Shown here in pieces: positions 33,552 to 44,438 of a stretch of DNA of 64,000 bases. The number at the start of each line of letters is the position of its first letter. Position 1 is the stretch's first letter. Origin of the DNA: Cerrena zonata (taxonomy: Eukaryota; Basidiomycota; Agaricomycetes; Polyporales; Cerrenaceae); contig JASBNA010000041.1 in the NCBI GenBank assembly GCA_038087015.1, positions 248,001 through 312,000 on the forward strand, read 5' to 3'. Below the pieces are notes generated by a model that saw only the letters and a program-made list of their open reading frames with translations, was not told the DNA's origin and did no database searches. The translations under genes and the position numbers were made by a program.

Positions 33552-36500
33552 CTAGTAGGCAATTTCGTGTGATTGATGATCTACATATTTATTTACATAG
33601 AATGCCTTGAAGGCATCTAATGAATCACTATATGTTAACTGTCGAGGTAACTTCGCTTTCCCGGCTACACCGATCAAATGTGCGCCACGAAGAATACAAT
33701 CTACATGAATCACAGACATAGCTCGGTCCCCATTCCTATCAAGGTCTGGCTCGACGACCCACATCCCCGTGTCTTCGCAAGGTTCATTATCGATTGGCGA
33801 GAACCATGTAACGAGAGCACATGGGAATTGTGTCTTGTTAAGTCTAAATTTGAAAAAGCAGAGGATACGAACTACGTGTAACCCACGGAACCCTGCGAGG
33901 TTAGGATCCTTCTCGAGAAAGGCACAGTCATACTGAGACGGCCCCTTACGCCAAGATGGAACAGCACGTATACGCTCACGGTGCATTCCACCAAATCCTG
34001 AAAGATCACTGGGAGCGTAATAGATCGCCACAGCAGAGGGGTATTGGAAGACATGTGTGGGAGCCTGTGGGCAGTCGTCCAAGTTTACAGACATCGAGTC
34101 TATATCGCCACCCTGGAATTGGTCAAATAGAAACCGACGGGTGAGCTCTGGAAGCTGCGGAACTCCTATGAAATCAGCAAAGTCTCCCATAAGACGGGGA
34201 ACACCACGTGCTGTTGCAAGAATTAGTTCAGTTGCCAATGCTAAAAAGCAAGGCTGACCTACTTGAACATTTCGCTAATTTGACTTCGCCCATAATGCGC
34301 TCACCCTCAGCAATGGGATTGTCGTCATCATCATTGCCCGTGTTGTTATCTTGTCCATTGCGAGGAAGGACGGGAGCATTGAGCATATCCCGTTTGGCCA
34401 AGTCAACATGGAGGGCGGCAAGCTTGTCGAGGCGTTGGTTTGTGACAAGCATTTGACCCAGTGCTTCAAACCGACTTGATCGACGCCATGGTTCCTTGAC
34501 GGCGGCAATATGCTTTGACTCCGTAATCGATGAACAGAGGCCATTTGGAGCGCCAAACATTTGGATGAGCTGTCGGTAATGGGAAAGAGAATGCTGGCGA
34601 GGAAGTGAGAATCCATCTGGGCGAACACCAGCCTCTTCGAAGACAGTCCGTTCTTGATGGAATTGGGTGAGAGCTTCATCAATCTCTAACAGAGTATCTT
34701 CCGTAATGACTGAACGCCGGACTAGGTAGCAGAAATCCATGAACGCTGACAGTGCTCGAACCATCTGAGATGGGACATGCCCCGAAATGGCCGGAAGATA
34801 CACCTACAGGATAGCAATTAGCTATTTTGATGTCTAAACCTAAGGGAATACTACCTTCATCAGCGCCTTCGAATCATCACCTGTCCACTGGTTGAACCCA
34901 CGTCCCTCCGGGAAACGTCTGAGTCCAGGGAAGCTGGGTGCGGCGGCAATTCTATCGAGATGGTAAGACAAGTTAAAGTAAAGAAATCACTCATACCGTC
35001 GATCAATGTCTGCAAGGATGGCTGCGGCACCTGCCTTCCCATGGATGAGCTCAAGATACTCCTCTACCCATGCTACCAAATGATCTTTAAAGGTACCTTT
35101 TATAACTTGGTGTAACAGATCCGGTGAGAGCATTTCATGGATATCGGCTCTTGGAAATGCAACGGTGAAGGGCTGGAGGGTATTGGTTATTAATGCACTT
35201 GAAGACTCAGAGAGCGAAAGCACATTACCACAACGTCACCAACGATACCGTAGCCATCCCACAACTCCTTCAGATTAAACGCCTCCAGAAGCGCGCTGGT
35301 ATGTTCATGACTTCGACGAGTCGTCCTATCTTGACCATCCAAGTTGTCAAGATCGTCATCTCGTGCGGTACACCTGGGAAAGATGAAATTAATACATTGT
35401 AAAGTATCAATAATGTGACTTACTGAGGACACCACCCTTGAACAACACATGCCAATAACACTTGTTCAGGATAGTCTGCGATATAGGGACCAAGACCATA
35501 TATGACACGTCTAAAATGACCATCTGCGCAACGTATGATCTCAGGGGTGGTCATATAGGGCTTCAGAGACCCGAGGATGCACTCCAATGATGCGTGGAAT
35601 ACCTGGCGTCGAAACTTTCGGAATAGCTTAGAGCTTGCGTGTTCGCGATCGGCTAAAATACCGTAACATATCAATGAAATGCTACATTTAGAATATCTGG
35701 AGAGCAGGACCTACTTTTTGGGATTGCCAGAAAGGCAAGCACGCTGACGGCATTACGACGAGCACGACGAGCATTATTGTGAACTAAACCATTGGAGATG
35801 TAAACCGGATAGTATTCATTTGAACCTGTTGCTACTGATACAGTAGTTTTATCGCTCCCGAGGACAACAGGACAGAACGTTGTCCCCTGAGCATCATCCA
35901 CGAGAGTCTTCACAAGTTCATCAGCCTGACGCCAAGCCCAGTCACCCGACATAAAGTCACAGTATTCTCGCTTCCGATCCTTCGTGAATACTCGCTTTGG
36001 TGAGTAATCCATGTCCTTTGCAAAATCGGCATTGCCGAGTTGGTGATGAAGAATTGACCGCGGACAGCGAAACCAGATGTCAAACTTCTTCTGCATCCAT
36101 GTCGGTAATTCTCCGTCTGGTGGATCGCCCTCGTAAATGACAGAAAATGACTGCCATAATGTATCTCCTACTGTGATAGAGTCGATAGTGGAATGCAGGT
36201 CATCCTTATTTGCGAAAGGTACATCACCCTCACCGTCTGGTAATATAGTTTTGTTCCACTCATCCCATAGCTCCATGAACTTGTTCACTTTGCCTCCACT
36301 CATCTGCTCCTTCGTGAAGAGGAAGTTGGCGATCTTGAAATGCGACCCATTGATGAAGGGTGAATAGTCATCATTGGCACGGAATTCTAGAGGAGGAGGG
36401 GGGGTGTTTGAAGGTAAGTATTGGCCTTCAATATCGCATGGACAGCCTGATACTTCTGTATTAGTGAAATCGAAATATGAATATGTCTGAAATAAGCACA

Positions 36501-36822
36501 AACCTGAGATTACAGGATGTGTTCGTGTTGTCCTACAAGGGGAACACGAGCGTGATGAGGAGCGATTTGACTGAGTCTGAGAACGCCGTGCTGAGGGTGG
36601 TGTATGGTATCGACGTGGTGAGTAGCGTGGAGGTGAGGAGGGGAACCGAAGTGATGGGGACGCCGGAGAGGATGACCTTGGAGATGGCAAGACAGAGGGT
36701 AGTTGGATGGGAGGAGCTGGATGCATGGCTCCGACATGCTGTGTCAGACCAGAAGCGTTTTTGAACCGCTTGCGGCATCCAGGTACTGTACAGGGGATGT
36801 TGCGAGGCTTGAAATTCGACAT
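33552..36822 (-). CDS. Plavaka transposase (inner element), intact
   Basis: The gene begins at 36822 with a C2H2 zinc finger (PCTVPGCRKRFKNASGLTQHVGAMH) and a Ser/Pro/Arg-rich linker. The conserved Plavaka core follows: FLFTKEQMSGGKVNKFMELW, the block VVLGSDKTTVSVATGSNEYYPVYIS (with the likely catalytic Asp), the block HFRRVIYGLGPYIADYPEQVLLACVVQGWCP, and HQVIKGTFKDHLV. Near the end come SLPRQHSLSHY..FGAPNGLCSSITESKHI, KEPWRRSSRF and NQRLDKLA. The final exon ends ..DSLDAFKAFYVNKYVDHQSHEIAY with a stop at 33552. Several 45-60 nt introns interrupt it and I saw no break in frame. The outer element's transposase shares the same blocks in the same order but is clearly divergent, so these are two Plavaka lineages. 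The enzyme would mobilise the element by cut-and-paste. Confidence 0.85.
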
Positions 36823-37094
36823 GGGATGGTGTGAGGGTGTTTGTTAATGCCACAATGCAAGAAAAATACTAGAAAAGAACTTGAAGTCAACGTCAGCAAG
36901 TTCAGAACTGGTTGTGTGGTTCCTGAGGTTGATTGTAAGTCCGACGGCCAAGCACGAAAGTCTGACTCACTATGGGGCGATAAGCATGTTGGTGATGCTC
37001 CGATAATCCTGACAACGACGGTTGCCTTCTCTCGTCGAGCTCCCCTCACCCACTGCCATTTCTCCCCCTCTTTCTCTTTTTACAATTTCCTGCT
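36823..37094. promoter_or_regulatory. Divergent promoter of the inner Plavaka element
   Basis: 272 bp between the start codons of transposase (minus) and companion (plus). No coding frame lies within it. The outer element has the same head-to-head arrangement with a similar spacing (39824-40140). Confidence 0.6.
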
Positions 37095-39290
37095 ATGCCG
37101 CGTATTAAACTTACTCTAGGAGATCTACCACCAGGTCTCAGCACTCGCACACGCAATAAAGAACAACATCCAGGAGCGCCAGACTTGCCTAAACCACGCC
37201 GTTCGCATGCGGAAGTTTTATCACTCAGAAATGCGGAGGCACAGGCTCGTAAGGAGAGGAAGGACATCCGTGAGGATGCTATCGAGCGTGCCGCAGCAAT
37301 CGAAGACAATATGGAGACAGAAGATAATGAGCAAGACAATAGACAACAGTGGAGAGGCGACATTACTTACGGTAAAGAAACCCCCTGCTACCTCATCTGA
37401 AATGTATAACAAGATCCTTACATCTACAATAGCGTCCTCAGCTGCCGGCGAAGATGAGCCTGGCATCGAGAGCGATGGTGACAGCAGTGCCTATCAGCCC
37501 AATGAATCGGGGGAAGATGAAATCGACCTTGAAAGCGACAGTGAAGTCCTCTATGAACCGCCAGCGAAGACACAAACAAGAAAGAAAAGACAGGACAGTG
37601 TTCGCACGGCTGTCCAAATGGCACGTTCTAATGATACGTCGCAGCCTGGTGAGAAAAGGAAATTGCCTGTTGAAATGGACAAGTCTGTTACTAAGAGGTG
37701 AGTATATCCGTTCTACTATCCCATTCAATTTTCTGTACATGCCTCACATTCATACATTGCCTACAGCACAAAGAAGACCAAGAAACCGGAGATTGGTGGC
37801 CTAGCCGCGGAATGGCAAGATCGCCGCGGGCGTTCGGCGGCTGGTTCCAGTCATCAAACTGGTTCTACCCGCGGTCGCTCAGCTGCGAGTACAGCTCTCT
37901 CTTCAACCTCATTGCCTCCTGAGACCGGTGCCGATACTCTGGATGATAGCCTTAACCTAGCAACTTTTGCAGACGAGCCTGATGGTGAGGAACGACAGAC
38001 CATGGCCCAACTCGAAGAGGTCGTCGGCTCAAAGGTACGACGATGGCAAGCCAAGCTTATTCCAGGGAAATCGAAGTCTCAGGCTCCAACCCCTTCTGTC
38101 ATCAAGAACAGGGATGGTTTCAAACTTGTCGATCAGGTCGGTCACTTTGTCATTTGTTATTTACTAGTACGATCTAATGCACTGCCGCACTGTAGCACGA
38201 ATGAGTTACCTCTATTGACATGTCTAATGTGATCCCTCTTAACGTAGGTAAACGCACCACACGTACGGGTACGGAAACGACAAAGGTGCGCAATAGTGAT
38301 ATCCCCGAGGACATGCGCGAGCAGTGGGCGAGACTAGTAGTGCCTCTTGCACGCGAACTGGCAGGAACACTTCAACCTTGGGCTTCCTTGGATGTGAGTC
38401 ATGTACAGTCGGTCATCGACCGAGTTTATCCACAGTCGGGTTACATCGTTCGCAAAGGCGATGTCCTCTATACATTGGTACGTCAATCTCTACCTCTGCT
38501 ACCCTTCACCAAATTGATGCTTCATCTTATAGTTGTCTTATCGCATCACCGACTGGCGCTCCTCAATTGGATCTGGCGGTACAACACTTGTTGAACAAAT
38601 GATCACAGACAACAAGAATGTTCTCATGACAGCCAATGATATTCGTGAGTGGGTGTCCTATGAACTAGGCGATGGCGGGCAGCATGTCCCATTTCATTGG
38701 AGGAAGTGGAACAATCAGAAGAAGTCAGGAAAGGTCAGTACTCGAGTCCATCTATTAACCTCACTGGTCTTGACTGATTGCAACGAAGGGTGTATATGAA
38801 CATGACCTAATCCTTGCTACACTGGCTACTACATATATTGCCGAGATCGAGCGGATTCCCGCCAACTTACGGAGCACAGACTACCCTGTTGGTGCTCTTG
38901 TGTTGGCTATCCAAGCGGTATGTGCTATGGATCTCTCTCGATATCATCTAACAACCGCCTATTTACTCCTTCCAGGTTGAACGTGGGTTAAAATTACATG
39001 CCAGCGGCGAGAAGGTGAAAAGCGACACTGGCTTGTGGTTCTCGGAGGACAACTGGGGGAATGTTGTCCGAATGGAGGGTGGTAAACCCAAACAAGTCAA
39101 TCGTGCGAGTAAGTATCTCAACGTGATCAATAACTGGAAGCCGGAGAAGTGGTCCGCCCTACTGGACAGTGCTCGAAAGCTGTACAAGGAAGTTCAACCT
39201 ACACAGAAGGGACACTCGGCGGCTCAACCAATTGAGGTAGAGGAACAAGAAGAAACATATTTCATTGCTTCGGGATCAGACTCAGAGTAG
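37095..39290 (+). CDS. Plavaka companion gene (inner element), intact
   Basis: The N-terminus has a TRTRNKEQHPGAPDLPKPRRSHAEV motif followed by a helical Glu/Arg segment ending in a repeated IE(D)N; the outer companion has the same HPG..RRT plan. Later exons encode an acidic stretch, a basic region (KTQTRKKRQDSVRTAVQMAR), and then a folded-looking domain: WLSYRITDWRSSIGSG-type and NVLMTANDIREWVSYELGDGGQHVPFHWRKW, then DLILATLATTYIAEIERIP..YPVGALVLAIQAVERGLKLH. It ends with FSEDNWGNVVRMEGGKPKQVNRASKYLNVINNW and an acidic tail, stop at 39290. About seven short introns fit in phase. Proteins of this architecture are frequent in Agaricomycete genomes beside Plavaka transposases. They lack recognisable enzymatic motifs and their function is unknown. 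Confidence 0.7.
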
Positions 39291-39465
39291 CTTAAATCTT
39301 TTAATTGTAATAAACATTATTTCCTGCCAATACCAGTAACCTGCAAGCGAGTGCGAATGTCTTGTACAACTTCTTGATGGCGTGTCAATTATCTTCTGCA
39401 AGTAAATGATCTTGATCAAGAATGTTGAACCTACTTGGGTAAGATGATAGTCTTACGGTTGTGAA

Positions 39466-39508
39466 TGTCTTGCTAAGACCGGCAAGATGACTTGCAGATT
39501 TGCTGATG
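39466..39508 (-). repeat. Inner Plavaka right terminal inverted repeat
   Basis: Ends ..AGATTTGCTGATG at 39508, the inverse of the left end, and is followed by the GAC duplication at 39509-39511. Confidence 0.75.
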
Positions 39509-39823
39509 GACAGAGTTAGTACCTTGACAAGACAAAAATGAAATGAAATGAGCTCTACCAGTAGCAGATTGTGGGACTGAAGGTTGAAGTCTGGCCTCCT
39601 CAGCCGAAACGGTCTCAGCCTCGATTGCAGCAAGCTCATGGAGGAGTTGGGCTTTCCGCTCAAGCTTAGCCTTCTCTTCAGATGCACGCACTTGTTGGGC
39701 AGCCGCCTCCTCTTTCCTGACCGCTTTCATCTCCTCTGCAGTCCGACGCTTCCTCTGATCTGCCTTCAGGATATCTCCAGGATGCTTGTTGACGTTGGAG
39801 GCACGAGTTCCATAGGGCTTCAT
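39509..39823 (-). pseudogene. Outer Plavaka companion gene, N-terminal part
   Basis: Start ATG at 39823. Exon 39823-39559 encodes MKPYGTRASNVNKHPGDI..KRRTAEEM and a Lys/Glu/Ala coiled coil. A 36-nt intron follows, and the next exon (from 39522) is cut after 14 bases by the inner Plavaka element. The downstream part lies at 33364-32704. With one GAC copy removed, the phase (1 + 14 + 87 = 102 nt) is a multiple of three. The gene was therefore open when the inner element inserted. Confidence 0.75.
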
Positions 39824-40140
39824 ACTGCAAGAGCGGTGAGTAAAATTGTCAAAGTGTACTAGTAGACTGAGTGAAACAGTGACAGGAGATGTAGGTTAGA
39901 TGTCGAAAATGGGGCGGCCTCACTCGTTATATTCCTTGTGATGGCTGTGCCTCCGTCCGTTGCAAGGTATAACATTAACCGCATCTACTCGAGGCCGGTT
40001 TCAACCCTCTGATGAAGCGAAGTCCAGACCATTGCCCCTGGTAACATCGGACCAGGATTAAATGGTACGTTTATTGGATACCTCTGGACTTTCTCAGACT
40101 CCTTCACCAACAAACCTCTATCTCATTCCTATCTACAGAA

Positions 40141-42684
40141 TGCCTCCCAAACGTATAGAGCCTGGTTCACGCACCAAGTTCTATGGGAGTCATCAACGCC
40201 TTCCTTGCCCCTATTGTCCGCATGAATTCCGCAATCTTTCAGGACTTTCACAGCACAAAAATGCCTACCATCGACACACTCGCACTCCTGTGCAATATCC
40301 TCCTAATCCTGCTGGCAAAACCCCTCATACTCCCAGCAACAGCTTATCTCCGAGCCCCGATGTAAATGTACCAAATTTGACACCACCTCCTACTTCTGCC
40401 CCTGCAGGCATCCGGGTTTCAATGACATGTCACCCGCATCTAGACGGTATGTTTTATAATTTATCAAGATATATTCTCAGTCTTATTTCAAATCATCAGG
40501 GCGCCCTTGTGATGCTGAAGGAAACCCACTCGAAATGGGTACTCCTCCGCCTCCGTATACATCTGCTATGCCAGACGATTGGACTCCTTACAATAGTCGT
40601 CTTGAGTTCGAGATGGCCGACTTCCTCTTCACCAAATCACAGTCCTCAGGTCGTGAGGTCAATTTTCTCATGGATGCCTTCACCGCTTTTGGATACCCAT
40701 TTGGGGCTGCTCCGCCATTTGCTGACTGTGCCGATATGCACCGCACCATTGACTCAACCCCACTTGGCGACGCACCGTGGTGCTCTTTTACCGCCCAATA
40801 TACCGGTCTAATACCAGAGGGTGAGGCGCCTTCATGGATGACGGCAAAGTACGATGTCTGGTGTAGGGACCCTCGTACTGTTCTCCGAAACATGCTTGCA
40901 AATCCAGACTTCAAAGATGAGATCAACTATGCGCCATACCGGGAATATGACAAGAAGGGAGAACGACAGTATGACAATCTCATGTTGGGTAATTGGGCAT
41001 GGCGACATGCGGTACGTCTCCGTCTCGTTTCCAAGTCTCCTAGTCCTGATATCACTACTCATAGGATACTATCTACGCTGCCGACCCCAGTACTCTAGGC
41101 GCCATGCTCATCCCAATCATTCTCGGGAGTGATAAAACCACTGTTTCTGTCGCGACCGGTCAAAACGAGTATTACCCACTCTACATCTCCCTCGGTAACA
41201 TCTTCAACAATGTACGCCGAGCTCATCGCAATGCAGTCGCCATCATAGGATTCCTCGCTATCCCCAAATCGGAGCGTAAAGACCAGAACAGCAAACTTTT
41301 CCGAAAATTCCGACGACAGTTATTTCACTGCAGCCTCTCAAGAATCCTCCAACCACTCCGACCAGGCATGACGATGCCAGAGGTCACTCGTTGCCCTGAT
41401 GGTCACTTCCGTCGAGTGATCTACGATCTTGGTCCATACATTGCCGACTACCCAGAGCAGGTCCTCGCCTCTTGTATAGTCCAGGGTTGGTGCCCACTGT
41501 GCTCCAAACGGAACGATGGACTTGATGCATCTGAAAACATTGGACATCGCTCACGCGAGCATACTGAGCAGCTCTTGAAGACGTTTGACCTCATGACCTT
41601 ATGGGAGGACTATGGTGTCGTGGGTGACCTTATTGTACGATATTTCATCTGCTATACATTATAATGCCTTATATTTATTAATTTCTTATATAGCCCTTCA
41701 CAAATGACTTCCCTCGTGCAGACATTCACGAACTCCTCTCGGGAGATATCCTCCATCAAGTAATCAAGGGCACCTTCAAGGATCATTTGGTCACATGGAT
41801 TGGTGAATACCTAATCCTCGAACACGGCGAGGCAAAGGGTATGAAGATAATGGATGAAATTGACCGCCGGTATGTATCTCTCCTTTACTTACTTCTATTT
41901 CTATGCTAATCTTATTGAATCTACTTAGTATTGCAGCAGTACCTCATTTCCCGGGCTTACGCTGTTTCCACCAGGGATGGGACTTTAAACAATGGACAGG
42001 TGACGACTCAAAAGCGCTGATGAAGGTACTATAAACCTCTTTTCATACGAGTTTCATATTGGTTCTAAATTTGTCTTTTGAAGGTGTATATTCCAGCTAT
42101 AGTCGGACTAGTTCCTGATGATATGGTGCAAAGTCTGAGCACTTTCATGGAAGCTTGTTACATTATTCGACGTTCCATTCACACTGACACAACCATCAAG
42201 AAACTTGAAGACACCCTTGCTGACTTTCGACGTCATCGCGAGATTTTTCGAACAACAGGTGTTCGCCCTGATGGTGTCCGTGCTAATGGTAAACGCATCA
42301 ATGGGCTATCTCTCCCACGTCAACACTCGCTCGATCACTATCCACGTCACATTCGTGAATTCGGGGCCCCTAATGGCTTGTGTTCCTCTATCACAGAGTC
42401 GAAACACATAAAGGCGGTCAAGGAGCCCTGGCGACGGTCCAACCGATTTCACGCCCTAGGGCAGATGCTGCTCACGAACCAACGTCTTGATAAGTTGGCC
42501 GCTGCACGAACCGACTTTGAAGCACGTGGAATGCTCAACGGGAGCCTCCTCTCATCGATCATCATGCTTGCTACACAACCAAATGAAGATTCTACTCCTA
42601 CAACATTGGTAGACCAAGAAACTACGGCCCCCGCCACCTGCCCGACACAAGCTGAAGCAATTCCTGAAGAGGAGGAAGCCGCGG
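40141..42684 (+). pseudogene. Plavaka transposase (outer element), 5' part, split by a retrotransposon
   Basis: The start ATG at 40141 opens a C2H2 zinc finger (LPCPYCPHEFRNLSGLSQHKNAYH). After an intron the Plavaka core follows: FLFTKSQSSGREVNFLM, the block IILGSDKTTVSVATGQNEYYPLYIS, the block HFRRVIYDLGPYIADYPEQVLASCIVQGWCP, HQVIKGTFKDHLVTW, SLPRQHSLDHYPRHIREFGAPNGLCSSITESKHI and KEPWRRSNRF. All exons are open and in phase up to an acidic stretch at 42684, where the Ty3/gypsy LTR begins. The frame continues at 57796 on the other side. It is non-functional now only because of that insertion. Confidence 0.85.
42681..42684. repeat. Ty3/gypsy target-site duplication, left copy
   Basis: GCGG, repeated at 57796-57799 immediately outside the other LTR. 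Confidence 0.75.
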
Positions 42685-44034
42685 TGTCGGTCGTAATCAG
42701 ATAAAGGCTAATTAGTGTGGGGATTTACAATCAATAGACTGCAACACTAAAAGCCAAGATACGATTCAAGAGAGTCTCGGGTAAGTCTTTATACCGGATA
42801 TCCCTTGTCGTTCGGGTGTGGGGAGAATGTAACTGATCAAAGGTACCTTGTTCAATGACAAAGTGCCAAAGAGGGAGGAGTAAAGGAAGTAAGAAAGTAC
42901 GTTTGAGGTTCAAAGTACAATACAAACAACCAAGTTGATCTTAGGAATGGAAGTTCCTAAGATAGAGATGTGGATGTGGATGTGGATGGGTGATGAAACA
43001 GCACTAAGTGTAGTCTTGCAGAGACTACACAAAAGCAGTAGCACACAAAGGTTCAACCTCGAGTTGAACAAAGTCTGGAAATAAAAGAAGATAGGTGAAT
43101 TCTGGACTGGGATCTACAATACTAAGCCGTTTGCTTAGCAACTGCAGATAAGGAATCAGAGAGATAGAGACGTATCCTGAATCACAATCGTAGGATTCAG
43201 AGATACTAGCAACGACGTCAGAGTAAGCAGTGTTCTGGGGGGGAATCTGTGCAAGTCTCGTGTAGACTGTAGCAGATATAGGACGTGAAACGATCTGTGA
43301 CCTGGGGGTCGACCCGACCGATGTAAAATCGATGCTCTCTACTCAGAGATTGGGACTCCTTATATACTGTTGCAGCAGTGGCTGTGCAACTATCTACTTG
43401 ACCAATCATATTGCTCCACTCTCAACCAACTTCCTACAGATTACCAATCCTTCCTAGGCCAGGGAATCCTTCGTAATCGATCTTGAGGGGTGTTTGTAAG
43501 CGGGTTGTCTTGTGGACCAATAGGATTGAGGCTTGCTAAGCGCTTAACAAGTAGTTGAGTGGGATTAGTAAGCAGATTGGTAGGCTTGAGGGAGGATTAG
43601 GGATGATTCATAATCCATACCAATGCTTTGTAAGCCACTTGGGGAGCTTAATAAGCTGCGCCGAGAGTATTGTAGGTGCTTTGTAAGGCAAGTCTTGAGG
43701 GACCAAGGGTGTTGTAGCCTCACTGATTATCAATCAGAGGCTTAATAATGCACTTTTATTACCAATCCGCTTTGTCGCTACTAGCAGTTACCAGTGTGGA
43801 TTAGTAATATGGGCATGTATCACTAAGCGATGATCAATACAGTGCATGTTAGGCATTAACAGTCCTAGGATCAGGGAATAGAGGGGCAAGGTAGTATACA
43901 AATGCCTATACCATAAATCATAAGAGGGTAAGTCTTACAATCCTATGTTGTAGAGCATGTTGCATGCTAACAAGAATGTATGAATCCATGTCAAATGTGT
44001 AGTAAAACTGGTGAAACAGTTTCTACGCATGACA
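42685..44034 (-). repeat. Ty3/gypsy 3' LTR
   Basis: 1,350 bp, matching 56440-57795 along its whole length. I saw four differences, all indels: one base at the TGTC/GGTCG end; A-run length near 42885; a G-run of 7 versus 10 near 43240; and a 3-bp ATG difference near 43325. No gene is visible inside it. Confidence 0.95.
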
Positions 44035-44438
44035 TATGTGGGGGTCACTTGAAAGTACAACTGTCCCCAGTTGCTCACCGTAGGTGCAGGTAAGACAACA
44101 AAGGAGAAAAAAAATAAAAGCAGAATGAAAAGTCATTCATACTTCTACCATCAGAGATACTGTAAGAATTACAGTGTCACTTGGGAAAGTGAATGCAAGA
44201 AAGAAGTTCCTTGTCAAAGACAGGAATCAGATGGGGGTGATGTCGCATTTGAATGATAAACGTGGTAGGGGTGCGCCGCTTGCGCCGTGAATACGTGAAT
44301 GTGAAGGTCCGAATATGGGATTGCCATATGACCATAACTGTATAACGTGATGAGGTTCGAATATGGGACTGCCATATAACCTATGAAACTGCTCGTGATC
44401 GTGATCGTGATAGGGGGTTGTCACCGTGATGTGACCAT

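Larger units (their letters stand above)
33368..39508. mobile_element. Inner Plavaka transposon, apparently complete (~6.1 kb)
   Basis: The termini are inverted: the left end begins CATCAGCAAATCTACAAGTT and the right end, read inward, CATCAGCAAATCTGCAAGTC. The similarity then continues imperfectly for about 40 bp. A 2-3 bp direct repeat (GA/GAC) flanks it. It contains a minus-strand transposase gene and a plus-strand companion gene separated by a 272-bp divergent promoter, the same plan as the outer element. Both genes are open throughout. It lies inside an exon of the outer element's companion gene. Confidence 0.85.
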
